64,000 nt of DNA, from assembly GCA_963788125.1 (NCBI GenBank), contig CAWBFN010000001.1:1240001-1304000 (forward strand). The letters are read 5' to 3'. The position numbers and the translations under genes are program-made. Origin of the DNA: Bog-473 sp963788125. GTDB taxonomy: Bacteria > Actinomycetota > Acidimicrobiia > Acidimicrobiales > RAAP-2. The notes beneath the pieces are model-generated. The model saw only the letters and a list, made by a program, of their open reading frames with translations. It did not search any database and was not told where the DNA came from. Positions within the stretch are counted from its first letter, which is position 1, and each line of letters starts with the position of its first letter. This document shows, one piece after another, positions 52,095-60,621 of the stretch.

Positions 52095-53444
52095 ATGCAG
52101 AAACGGCAGATGTCGTTGGTGGGCTTCATGCAAGCAGGGAGCACGACCGTGTACGCCGGGTCCTGGCGCCACCCGGCCACCGAGCACGGATTCCTCAAGG
52201 CGAGCTACTACGCCAAGCTGGGGAGGACGCTCGAAGAGGGTTGTTTCGACATGATGTTCTTCGACGATCGTCTGGCGATGCCCGGAATCTACGGTGGATC
52301 CGTGGCCGATGCGGTGCGTCTGGGGGCCAGGCCGGTGAAGCTGGACCTGAGCATCGTGCTCGGTGTCCTGGCCGCGTCGACCGAGAGGATCGGCCTCGGC
52401 GCGACCTACTCGACCACCTACTACGCGCCGTTCCACGTCGCTCGTACCTTCGCCACGCTGGACCACCTGTCGGGCGGTCGGGCGGCATGGAACGTGGTCA
52501 CATCGGTCAACGACAGCGAGGCCCAGAACTACGGGTTCAAGGAGCATCTCGACCACGACGCCCGGTACGACAGGGCCGACGAATTCCTCGAGGCGACGAC
52601 GGGCCTGTGGGACACATGGGAGGACGATGCCCTGGTGCTCGATCGGGCCAGCGGCTACTTCGCCGACCCGGACAAGGTCCACGAGCTCGACTACGAGGGC
52701 AAGTGGTTCAGCGTGCGCGGCCCGCTCACCGTGCCCAGGTCGCCGCAGGGCAGACCCGTCCTGCTGCAGGCCGGTTCGTCGGGTCGGGGACGCGACTTCG
52801 CCGCTCGCTGGGCCGAGCTCATCTTCTCGGGTGACCCCGACCTCGACATCGCCCGCGCGCACTACAAGGACCAAAAGGAGATCGTCGCCACGTTCGGGCG
52901 CGATCCTGAATCGGTGAAGATGCTGCCCATGGTCTACACGGTCGTTGGCGAGTCCCAGTCACACGCCGAGGAGCGCGAGCAGCTCTTTCTCAACTCGCTC
53001 GTTGACCCGCAAGCCTCGTTGACGCTGCTGTCCGAGCTGATGAACTACGACTTCGCCGGGCTCGAACTCGACTCGCCCATCACCGACGAGCTCATCGAAT
53101 CGGTGTCAGGGATGCGAGGCCTGGTGAAGAACCTTCGTGCACACATCGGTGGAGACACCGTCACCCTCGGCGACCTGGCCGGACATCGGGCCACGCTGCT
53201 GCAGGGCCCCCGTTTCGTCGGCACCGGCCCCCAGGTCGCCGACCAGATGGAGGAGTGGATGGAGGCCGAGGCGTGTGACGGCTTCGTCATCGCCGCCACG
53301 CACTCACCGGGCGCCTATGAGGACGTCGTCCGGCTCGTGGTGCCCGAGCTCCAGCGCCGGGGCGTGTTTCGAGACCACTACACCGGTACGACGCTGCGTG
53401 ACACCCTCGGCCTTGCCCGCCCCGATGCGGCGCCCAGGGCCTGA
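52095..53444 (+). CDS. LLM-class flavin monooxygenase, NtaA/SnaA/DszA type
   Basis: 449 residues, larger than the F420 LLMs: MSLVGFMQAGSTTVYAGSWR, DMMFFDDRLAMPGIYGGS, ATYSTTYYAPFHVARTFATL, GRAAWNVVTSVNDSEAQNYG. This matches the FMNH2-dependent nitrilotriacetate, pristinamycin and dibenzothiophene-sulfone monooxygenase family, which needs a separate flavin reductase; none is seen in the window. It would oxygenate an organic N, S or C centre. CitE-like lyase gene follows 7 nt later; GntR gene divergent. Substrate unknown. Confidence 0.92.
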   Translation: MQKRQMSLVGFMQAGSTTVYAGSWRHPATEHGFLKASYYAKLGRTLEEGCFDMMFFDDRLAMPGIYGGSVADAVRLGARPVKLDLSIVLGVLAASTERIGLGATYSTTYYAPFHVARTFATLDHLSGGRAAWNVVTSVNDSEAQNYGFKEHLDHDARYDRADEFLEATTGLWDTWEDDALVLDRASGYFADPDKVHELDYEGKWFSVRGPLTVPRSPQGRPVLLQAGSSGRGRDFAARWAELIFSGDPDLDIARAHYKDQKEIVATFGRDPESVKMLPMVYTVVGESQSHAEEREQLFLNSLVDPQASLTLLSELMNYDFAGLELDSPITDELIESVSGMRGLVKNLRAHIGGDTVTLGDLAGHRATLLQGPRFVGTGPQVADQMEEWMEAEACDGFVIAATHSPGAYEDVVRLVVPELQRRGVFRDHYTGTTLRDTLGLARPDAAPRA

Positions 53445-53451
53445 CGCGGCG

Positions 53452-54375
53452 ATGCGACAACCTCGTGCCCGGCGATCGGAACTGGCGACGCCCGCAAGCA
53501 GCGAACGGATGTGCGAGAAAGCAGCGGGCTCGGGCGCCGATCTCGTCTTCCTGGACCTCGAAGATGCCTGCGCACCGGTCGTCAAGGAGGCGGCGCGGGG
53601 CATCGCGGTTCGTGCGCTGACGAGCTTCGACTGGGGTCGTACCGTCCGAGCGGTCCGCATCAACGGCCTCGAGACGCAGTGGTGCCACGGTGACATCATT
53701 GAGGTCGTCACAGGAGCACGCGAGTCGTTGGACGTTCTCATCGTGCCCAAAGCGCGCTCCGCCCGCGACGTGTGGTGGGTCGACGTGCTCCTCACGCAGC
53801 TCGAGACCGAGCTCGGCCTCTCGAAGCGCATCGGGCTCGAGGTGTTGATTGAGGAAGCGGAGGGCCTCTCGAACGCCGCCGAGATCGCCGGCGCCAGCGA
53901 CCGGCTGGAAGCGATCATCTTCGGTGCGGGCGATCTCTCCGCCTCCCTGCGGGCCCGGGTCGACGGGAACTTCGACCCGATCAGTGAGTACCCGGGCGAC
54001 TTCTGGCACTTTGCCCGCGTCCAGGTGTTGACTGCGGCGCGCGGCGCGGGCATCGACGCCATTGACGCGCCCTATCCGGCCTACAAGGACCGCGACGGAT
54101 ACCGGCGATCGGCCGTACACGCCAGTCTGCTCGGCTTCGATGGCAAGTGGGCGATCCATCCCGACCAGATCGCCATCGCCAACGAGGTCTTCGCCCCCAC
54201 CAAGAGCGAGATCGAAGAGGCGCGGGAGTCCATGGAGGCGTACCGCAGGTCGGAAGCCGAGGGCGTGGGGGCGATCGGGAGGGAGGGGAAGCTCGTCGAC
54301 GCGGCCCACATGCGGCTCGCCGCGAACGTGCTGTTCAAGGCCTCACTGGCCGAGGGGACGACGCCGGCATCGTGA
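53452..54375 (+). CDS. CitE/HpcH-type CoA-ester lyase
   Basis: 307 residues of the HpcH/HpaI aldolase/citrate lyase beta family: RRSELATPASSERMCEKA, FLDLEDACAPVVK (metal and CoA region), GLEVLIEEAEGLSNAAEI with the metal-binding Glu, FGAGDLSASLRARV with the Asp. Likely cleaves or condenses a C-C bond in a hydroxyacyl-CoA such as malyl-, citramalyl- or methylmalyl-CoA. ATG 53452 just after the LLM stop; same operon. Reaction direction and substrate are not known. Confidence 0.9.
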   Translation: MRQPRARRSELATPASSERMCEKAAGSGADLVFLDLEDACAPVVKEAARGIAVRALTSFDWGRTVRAVRINGLETQWCHGDIIEVVTGARESLDVLIVPKARSARDVWWVDVLLTQLETELGLSKRIGLEVLIEEAEGLSNAAEIAGASDRLEAIIFGAGDLSASLRARVDGNFDPISEYPGDFWHFARVQVLTAARGAGIDAIDAPYPAYKDRDGYRRSAVHASLLGFDGKWAIHPDQIAIANEVFAPTKSEIEEARESMEAYRRSEAEGVGAIGREGKLVDAAHMRLAANVLFKASLAEGTTPAS

Positions 54376-54444
54376 CCCGGTGGCCCGAGCGGCCTCCTCA
54401 AACTGACATGCTATTGCAACATTCGCCGCGGAAGCGTAGTGTTC

Positions 54445-54468
54445 ACCCCGGCCGAGGACGGCCGGGGT
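54445..54468 (+). other. Strong stem-loop before the substrate-binding protein gene
   Basis: ACCCCGGCCG pairs perfectly with CGGCCGGGGT around a 4 nt loop (AGGA). It lies 69 nt after the CitE-like stop and 26 nt before ATG 54495. No T-run follows, so it is more likely an mRNA stabiliser or 5' regulatory hairpin than a simple terminator. Confidence 0.5.
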
Positions 54469-54494
54469 AGACCTGAGTGTTACGGGGGTAAGCA

Positions 54495-55706
54495 ATGATG
54501 GGAATAGCTCCGGCGCGTCGTACCTGGTTCGTTGCGCGGCTGCTGACGGTGATGGCCATGGCGGCCGGCCTGACCGTGGCGACGGGGGCCATCGGCCAAC
54601 CGGCCGGCGCGTCCACCGGGTCGCCGGTGGTGTTCGGCGACATCTGCAGCTGCACCGGCGCGGAGGCGTCGGCCATCGCAGGTACGTCGAACGTGCTGCA
54701 GGCATGGGCATCGTGGACCAACGCCCATGGGGGCATCGCCGGCCACCAGGTCCAGCTCGTCATTAAAGACGACGCCCTCAACCCGGCCACCTCGCTTTCC
54801 GATGTGCAAGAACTCGTCACCCAGAACCACATCGTCGGACTGTTCGACAACAGCGACGAGGATCCCTCCTGGGCCACCTACATCGAACAGCAGAAGGTCC
54901 CGGTCTTCGGCAATCCCGAGAGCTACGCCGGACAGTCCAATCCCGACTTCTACCCCCAGGGCACCACCTTCAACTATGCGGTGACCTCCGAGGCAGTCGC
55001 ACTGAAGCTGGACCACATCAAGAAGTTGGCCTCCATGTACTGCGTCGAGGTGGCGGTCTGTGCCCAGGCCGTACCGCAGTTGGCCGCCGCGTTGAAGAAG
55101 GAGGGCTACGGCACCCAGATCGTCTACAAGGCGGGTATCGCCTTCGCCTCCCCCAACTACGCGGCGCAGTGCCTCGCCGCCAAGCAGGCCGGCGCCCAGG
55201 CGATCACCGTCGGGGACGCCTCGGAGATCGTGACCAAGGTGGCCGAAGACTGCGCCCAGCAGGGCTACGACCCGATTGAGCTCGGTGCCGGCGGCACCGT
55301 GTCAAGCTCCTGGTTGACCGTTCCGGCCATGGACAAGAACATCGACGTCCAAGAGGACCTCCCCTGGTTCGTCCACGATGCGGCAACCAAGGACATGTTC
55401 GCCGCCTTCGACAAGTACCAGCCCTCCATCCCGAGCAGTGTGGACTTCGGTGAGACCTACATCACCGCCTGGGCCGGCGGCCAGGAGGCACTGGCGGCGG
55501 GTGAGGCCGGGCACCTGAGCGCGACGCCGACCGCCGCCGAGTTCACCACCGGTCTGGAGTCCCTGAAGGGCGACACCCTCGGGGGTCTGACTCCCCCGCT
55601 CACCTTCGCCAAGGGCAAGGACCATCAGATCGCCTGCTTCTACGAGATGGGCATCAAGGACGGGAAGTTCGTCACCTTCAACGGGGGCAAGTACATCTGC
55701 CCCTGA
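54495..55706 (+). CDS. Periplasmic-binding-type (LivJ/LivK-like) ABC substrate-binding protein
   Basis: 403 residues. N-terminal signal peptide: ARRTWFVARLLTVMAMAAG with a hydrophobic core and probable cleavage near AGAS. The mature part is a type I binding protein: VVFGDICSCTGAEASAIAG, ASWTNAHGGIAGHQVQLVI, DDALNPATSLSDVQEL, GLFDNSDEDPS. Exported; binds an amino acid, aromatic acid or other small molecule. No Liv-type permease or ATPase gene lies in the window, so it is an orphan binding protein here, perhaps using a transporter elsewhere or serving as a sensor. ATG 54495 or 54498. Confidence 0.88.
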   Translation: MMGIAPARRTWFVARLLTVMAMAAGLTVATGAIGQPAGASTGSPVVFGDICSCTGAEASAIAGTSNVLQAWASWTNAHGGIAGHQVQLVIKDDALNPATSLSDVQELVTQNHIVGLFDNSDEDPSWATYIEQQKVPVFGNPESYAGQSNPDFYPQGTTFNYAVTSEAVALKLDHIKKLASMYCVEVAVCAQAVPQLAAALKKEGYGTQIVYKAGIAFASPNYAAQCLAAKQAGAQAITVGDASEIVTKVAEDCAQQGYDPIELGAGGTVSSSWLTVPAMDKNIDVQEDLPWFVHDAATKDMFAAFDKYQPSIPSSVDFGETYITAWAGGQEALAAGEAGHLSATPTAAEFTTGLESLKGDTLGGLTPPLTFAKGKDHQIACFYEMGIKDGKFVTFNGGKYICP

Positions 55707-55790
55707 GGTCGCTCTCGAGCGATACCCGGAGAATCAGCGCGGGCAGTCCCGGTCTCGAAACCTCGGCAGGCCGCTCCACGGCGCCCTAGC

Positions 55791-56555
55791 ATGCCGGCCA
55801 TGGACTTTGCCGAACGCTATGGGCCGTGGGCTGTGGTCGCGGGAGCCTCGGAGGGGGTGGGGGCGTCCGTCGCCCGGCTTCTCGGTGCGCGGGGCGTGAA
55901 CGTCGTGCTGGTGGCTCGCCGTCAGGGGGCCCTCGACGAGGTGGCAGCGACGGTTGCCGGGAAAGCCAGAACCGTGGTGCTCGACCTCAGCGAGGTCGGG
56001 GCCGCCGCCACACTCGCCCGGGCGGTGGACGACGTCGACGTGGGTCTGCTCGTCTACAACGCAGGGGCCGATCCGAACATGTCGCGCTTTCTCGACAAGC
56101 CCGTCGAGGTGTGGGAGGGAATGGTCGCCCGCAACTGCACCACGGTGGTGGGCGCCACGCATCATTTCGGAGGGTTGATGATGGAGCGGGGCAGGGGGGG
56201 CATCGTCCTGGTCACATCGGGCGCAGCCTGGGCGGGTGGGGCGAACATCGCGGTCTATGGGGCGACAAAGGCATTCGATCTGCTGCTCGCCGAGTCGCTC
56301 TGGGCCGAGCTGGGCCCGCAGGGTGTCGATGTGCTGGCCATGGTGTTGGGTCAGACCGACACACCAGCGTTCCGCCGCGTGCTCAACGGCCGAGAGGTCG
56401 ACGGCATGGCCGATCCCGACGACGTCGCCCGCGACATGCTCGACAACCTCGCCCACGGGCCGACGTTCCCTCCCGACCCCTCCCCATTCGGCTCCCTCCC
56501 TCGCCGCCAGGCCGTCGAGATCATGACCCAGGGATCCGCCTTCCTCCTGGGCTGA
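55791..56555 (+). CDS. SDR-family oxidoreductase
   Basis: 254 residues: VAGASEGVGASVARLLGA near the N-terminus, VYNAGADP, TSGAAWAGGAN with the catalytic Ser region, and the Tyr-x3-Lys in VYGATKAFD. NAD(P)-dependent; substrate unknown. Start ATG 55791 or ATG 55800 cannot be separated, as neither has a good ribosome site. LLM gene follows 59 nt later in the same direction, so a shared unit is likely. Confidence 0.88.
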   Translation: MPAMDFAERYGPWAVVAGASEGVGASVARLLGARGVNVVLVARRQGALDEVAATVAGKARTVVLDLSEVGAAATLARAVDDVDVGLLVYNAGADPNMSRFLDKPVEVWEGMVARNCTTVVGATHHFGGLMMERGRGGIVLVTSGAAWAGGANIAVYGATKAFDLLLAESLWAELGPQGVDVLAMVLGQTDTPAFRRVLNGREVDGMADPDDVARDMLDNLAHGPTFPPDPSPFGSLPRRQAVEIMTQGSAFLLG

Positions 56556-56614
56556 CGCCGTCGAATTTCGGGACGGGAAGGCCGGCCGCAGTCGCCCGGG
56601 ATTAGGCTCCGGCC

Positions 56615-57586
56615 ATGTACTTCGGCCTCCGCTTCGACTTCCGTAACCCCGAGTTCGCAGCCACGACCACCGCGGACCGTTATGCGGCGGCCCTCGACAT
56701 GGCGGAGTGGGCCGACACGCTGGGCTGCACGACCATCGGGGTCTCGGAGCATCATGGGTCCTCGGACGGTTACCTCCCGAGCCCGATCCCGATGCTCGCC
56801 GCCATGGCTGCCCGCACCACGAACGCCCGCTTGATGCTGGCCGCCCTGATTGCCCCCTTCCACGACCCGTTGCGCCTCGCCGAGGACCTGATCGTGCTCG
56901 ACAACCTCAGCAGGGGGCGGCTCGACATGGTCCTCGCCGGTGGCTATGTGCACGAGGAGTTTTCGATGTTCGGCGTACCCATGAACGAGCGGGGCAGGCG
57001 GGTGGCCGAGACCTTCGCCGTGTTGAAGGCGGCCTTTTCCGGCGAGCCGTTCGAGTACCGCGGCCGCACCGTGCACATTACGCCCGCACCGTTCCGGCCC
57101 GGGGGTCCGAGCATCTCGCTCGGCGGGAGCAGCAAGCCGGCGGCGGAGCGGGCCGCCCGCATCGCCGACGGATTCATCCCCACGACGGCGGACGTCTGGC
57201 AGTTCTACCGCGATGAGGTTCAAAAGCTCGGCCGGCCCGACCCCGGTCCGAGCCCGATCGGGGCCAACCAGACGGTGGCGCTGGCCGAAGATCCGGAGAA
57301 GGGGTGGGAGCAGATGGCGCCGTTCTTCCTTCACGAGACCAACGCCTACGGCGTCTGGCAAGCCCAGGACGACGTCGCCAGCCCCTATCACAGCGTGGCC
57401 GACACCGACGAGCTGCGCGCCACCGACCAGTACCGGGTGCTGACTCCCGAGCAGCTGGTGGAGGAGCAGAAGGCCGCACCGTTCCCGTTCGCCTTCTTCC
57501 ACCCGCTCTGTGGTGGCATGCCGATCGATCTGGCCTGGTCGAGCCTGCGCCTCTTCGAAGAGCAGGTGCTGCCGGCTTTCGCGTAA
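56615..57586 (+). CDS. LLM-class F420-type oxidoreductase
   Basis: 323 residues: MYFGLRFDFRNPEF, TTIGVSEHHGSSDGYLPSP, MLAALIAPFHDPLRLAEDL, RGRLDMVLAGGYVHEEFSMF, then GGSSKPAAERAARIADGFIP. Typical luciferase-like fold with the SEHH motif; cofactor F420 or FMN is inferred. ATG 56615 directly before the conserved N-terminus. Follows an SDR gene; both may act on the same intermediate. Substrate unknown. Confidence 0.88.
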   Translation: MYFGLRFDFRNPEFAATTTADRYAAALDMAEWADTLGCTTIGVSEHHGSSDGYLPSPIPMLAAMAARTTNARLMLAALIAPFHDPLRLAEDLIVLDNLSRGRLDMVLAGGYVHEEFSMFGVPMNERGRRVAETFAVLKAAFSGEPFEYRGRTVHITPAPFRPGGPSISLGGSSKPAAERAARIADGFIPTTADVWQFYRDEVQKLGRPDPGPSPIGANQTVALAEDPEKGWEQMAPFFLHETNAYGVWQAQDDVASPYHSVADTDELRATDQYRVLTPEQLVEEQKAAPFPFAFFHPLCGGMPIDLAWSSLRLFEEQVLPAFA

Positions 57587-57695
57587 CCCCGCGCCCGAGG
57601 CACCATCGGTCCTCGGGTACATCAGACTCTTCCCAGAGCTTCGTGTCGAGCCCTGACCGCGGATCCGTTGCCACGGGTGAATGAGGTTTGCAGTG

Positions 57696-57724
57696 TTGCG
57701 AGTAGACCTCTCATCAGCGATAAT
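57696..57724 (+). promoter_or_regulatory. Sigma-70-like promoter of the TetR-like gene
   Basis: TTGCGA (57696-57701), 17 nt, GATAAT (57719-57724). GAGGT (57683-57687) and ACCTC (57706-57710) flank and overlap it as an inverted repeat, a possible autoregulatory operator. Confidence 0.45.
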
Positions 57725-57756
57725 GGGATTCTCACCGGCCCAGAGAAGGAGAGCGG

Positions 57757-57822
57757 ATGCCCCGAGTCCCGGTCTTCGACGACGACAACCCCGACCCGAC
57801 CTCCGCAACCGCCGCGGCATGA
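57757..57822 (+). CDS. 21-codon upstream reading frame coupled to the TetR-like gene
   Basis: ATG 57757 has the best ribosome site in this part (AAGGAG, 5 nt spacing) and follows the promoter at 57696. It encodes MPRVPVFDDDNPDPTSATAA and one more Ala, then TGA at 57820-57822, overlapping ATG 57819 of the TetR-like gene (ATGA). It is either a regulatory leader peptide or the original N-terminus displaced by a frameshift. It is in the same frame as the main TetR body. Confidence 0.35.
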   Translation: MPRVPVFDDDNPDPTSATAAA

Positions 57823-58563
57823 GCCCGGCTCCCGACGCCGCTCACGCCCTGCCCATGACACGGAACGATCCACCGGTCACCGGTCCACCCGACGAGACGA
57901 CGACGAGCTGGCGGGCCCAGGCCGTGGCCCGATCGCTCGATCCCGCCCGTACGCCGCGCCGAGTTCCGGGTCCAACGGTTCCTCGACGCCGCCCTCGAGC
58001 TCACACGGGGCTCGAGGGGCAAGGAGTTCACGGTCCAGGACGTGGTCGAGCGCTCTGGCCAGTCGCTGCGCAGCTTCTACCAGCACTTTGCCGGCAAGCA
58101 CGAGCTCTTGCTGGCGCTCTTCGAGGAGTCGATGCACTCGGCTGCCGGGAGTCTGCGCGACGTCGTTGCGACCGAGCAGGACCCTCTGGAACGGCTCCAT
58201 CGCTTCACCGTCGAGTACTACCTGGTGTGCCGCCCGGTACGAGATGTGGCATCGGGGCAACGGGGCCCCGACCCCGTGCTCTCCGAGTTCGCTCAGCAGC
58301 TCTTGCTCGCCTACCCACACGAAGCGGCCAGGGCCTTCATGCCACTGGTCTCGCTGGTCGAGGAGCTCATCGACGCCACTGCGGAAGCCGGCGTGCTACG
58401 CCCGGGTCTCGATCGCCGCCGGCTCGGGGGAGTCCTGCTCCAAGTGGCCGCGTTCAACGCGTTCGCGTCGACGATCAGCAGTCAGCCCGTTCGCACCGAT
58501 GGCGCCGACAGTGCAGAGGAGGTCTGGGAGCTCATCCTCCACGGCATGGGCATCTCTCCCTAG
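57819..58563 (+). pseudogene. TetR-family regulator, frameshifted paralogue of the gene at 42379
   Basis: The first part (frame of 57819) reads TTSWRAQAVARSLDPAR and aligns with LSWREHAVARSLDSAR of the other TetR. From about 57952 the next frame continues RAEFRVQRFLDAALEL, then FTVQDVVERSGQSLRSFYQ and FAGKHELLLALFEESM, to the stop at 58563. Removing one base near 57951 restores an ungapped match to the paralogue. Without repair, translation could only start at GTG 58042, inside the HTH, giving no proper DNA-binding domain. Promoter and ribosome site are intact. Sits just upstream of a P450 gene, its likely target. Confidence 0.75.
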
Positions 58564-58766
58564 CGTGGCGAGTGGGCTCGCGGCACCCTTTCCCTCGTCA
58601 CCCGGAGAGTCTCCTGGCGCAACCGTCGAGCTATCGTACCCGTCAAGAACCGAGAACAGAACCGAGAACATCAGCACACGGCCCGGCACAAGGCACAACG
58701 CAGCGGCGTCCGCCGAGGAGGAGCGACACAGATGGCACAACACCTACATCGCGGAGGGCTACGCCC

Positions 58767-60050
58767 GTGACGACGCCACCGGCCGTGAACGATGTCGAGG
58801 CGATCGACTTCTTCCGGGACGAAACCATGCTTGTTGATCCGTATCCCTACTTCGAGGCCCTCCGCGCCCAATGTCCCGTACGGCGCGAGCCTCATCACGA
58901 CGTCGTGATGGTGACCGGGTACGACGAGGCGTTGGCCGTGTACAACGACGCTGACACATTCTCGTCCTGTACCTCGGTGACGGGGCCATTCCCCGGGTTA
59001 CCGGTTCCGCTGGTGGGTGACGACGTGACCGAGCTCATTGAGCGGCACCGTGACGAGCTCCCCATGAGCGACCAGCTCCCGACGTTCGATCCGCCGAAGC
59101 ACACCGACCACCGGGCCTTACTGATGCGGTTGATCACGCCGAAGCGTCTGCGCGGAAACGAAGAGTTCATGTGGCGTCTCGCCGATCGTCAACTGGACGT
59201 ATTCCTGTCCCGCGGCAACTGCGAGTTCATCACCGAGTTCGCCAGCCCGTTCGCCATGCTCGTCATCGCAGACCTCCTCGGAGTACCCGAGGAGGATCAC
59301 CCGCGATTCGAACAGGCACTCCTCAACACCGGAGGCCTGGGGAGCCTCGGCGAGGACACTCTGTCGCACTCGCCCCTCGAGTACCTCTATCACCAGTTCA
59401 CGACGTACGTCGAGGACCGCCGCCTCCGCCCACGCGACGACGTGCTTACCGGTCTCGCCACCGCGCTGTTCCCCGACGGCTCGACGCCCGAGGTCATCGA
59501 CGCCGTCCGCGTCGCCTCCAACCTGTTCGCGGCGGGCCAGGAGACCACCGTGCGCCTCCTGAGTTCCGCGGTGCAGTTGCTCGCCGAAGAGCCTGAACTT
59601 CAAGAGTTGCTCCGGAGGGAGCGCGATCGGATCCCGAATTTCGTCGAAGAGATGCTCCGCATGGAGAGCCCGGTCAAGGGCGACTTCCGCCTGTCGCGGG
59701 TTCCGACGACGCTCGGGGGCCAAGCACTTCCGGCCGGCACCACGGTCATGCTGCTGAACGCCGCGGCCAATCGTGATCCACGGCGATTCGACGATCCGGC
59801 GACCTTCGACGCCGAGCGCGCCAATGCACGTCAGCACCTGTCCTTCGGACGCGGCATCCACACGTGTCCCGGGGCGCCCCTCGCCCGCACCGAGGCTCGG
59901 GTCAGCCTCGAGCGCCTCCTCGATCGGACCACGGAGATCCGCATCTCCGAGGACCATCACGGGCCCGCCGGTGAGCGCCGCTACTCCTACGTGCCGACCT
60001 TCATCCTCCGGGGACTGACCAAGCTGTACATAGAGTTCACCCCGGCATAG
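58767..60050 (+). CDS. Cytochrome P450
   Basis: 427 residues, class I bacterial P450. I-helix oxygen-binding motif AAGQETT (Glu259-Thr260), K-helix E295-x-x-R298 (EEMLR), and heme loop FGRGIHTCPGAPLA with Cys367 as thiolate ligand. It inserts one oxygen atom into a hydrophobic substrate, using ferredoxin and reductase; no ferredoxin gene is adjacent. GTG 58767 has GGAGGG 8 nt upstream; the open frame extends to 57681 but there lies across the TetR-like gene in a wrong frame. CYP family cannot be assigned without comparison. Confidence 0.93.
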   Translation: MTTPPAVNDVEAIDFFRDETMLVDPYPYFEALRAQCPVRREPHHDVVMVTGYDEALAVYNDADTFSSCTSVTGPFPGLPVPLVGDDVTELIERHRDELPMSDQLPTFDPPKHTDHRALLMRLITPKRLRGNEEFMWRLADRQLDVFLSRGNCEFITEFASPFAMLVIADLLGVPEEDHPRFEQALLNTGGLGSLGEDTLSHSPLEYLYHQFTTYVEDRRLRPRDDVLTGLATALFPDGSTPEVIDAVRVASNLFAAGQETTVRLLSSAVQLLAEEPELQELLRRERDRIPNFVEEMLRMESPVKGDFRLSRVPTTLGGQALPAGTTVMLLNAAANRDPRRFDDPATFDAERANARQHLSFGRGIHTCPGAPLARTEARVSLERLLDRTTEIRISEDHHGPAGERRYSYVPTFILRGLTKLYIEFTPA

Positions 60051-60096
60051 TGGGACCCGCGAACGGCGGCCGGGCGCCTCGGCCGTAGCCGACGGG

Positions 60097-60402
60097 TCAA
60101 GGACGCCGGGGCACGAATCCCGAGGCGATGACCACGTTGCACTCCGACGCCGCCTGGCGCAAGGGCACAGCCGCCTGATACGACTCCGATGCGTACCACT
60201 CGCGTGCCTTCTCCACCGATTCGTACTCGACGATCACCGTACGGGTGCCATGCCACTCGCCCTCGACCACCTCGACGTGCTCGTCGACGACCAGCGGGGT
60301 TCCTCCGTATTCGGCCAGAGAGGCTCCCGACGCCTTGCTGTACTCCTCCATACCCGCCGGATCGTGAACGGCTTCCGTCAAGATCACATAACCTTTCGGC
60401 AT
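60097..60402 (-). CDS. DUF1330-type dimeric alpha-beta barrel protein
   Basis: 101 residues: MPKGYVILTEAVHDPAGMEE, TPLVVDEHVEVVEGEWHGTR, ESVEKAREWYASESYQAA. This is the DUF1330/EthD-like ferredoxin fold. Such small proteins often work as monooxygenase or isomerase helpers in degradation operons, but biochemical role is not established. ATG 60402 with GAGGAG 6-11 nt upstream. Alone on the minus strand between the P450 and Rieske genes. Confidence 0.85.
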   Translation of the reverse strand: MPKGYVILTEAVHDPAGMEEYSKASGASLAEYGGTPLVVDEHVEVVEGEWHGTRTVIVEYESVEKAREWYASESYQAAVPLRQAASECNVVIASGFVPRRP

Positions 60403-60621
60403 CTGCCGCTCCTCGCTCGGTTTCTTGATCCACACTGCCCGCATGTGTTAAGCAGTCGATGAACACTAGTCGAGTAACCCGCAGCTGGGACAAGCTCGAG
60501 GAGGTCGGTGTGCGACGACACGGGGACCTGGAGGGGATCGGCGACGGCAGCAACGGTCCTCCGACGGGACGGCCCGTTTCGTCACCACCCTTCGCCGAAC
60601 GTCAGATCTGGAGGAGCAGCA

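Noticed and set aside
57681..60050. 789-codon frame apparently joining a regulator to the P450
   Set aside because: Only the last 427 codons (P450) and a short TetR N-terminal stretch are real; the middle is an off-frame shadow of the TetR-like gene.
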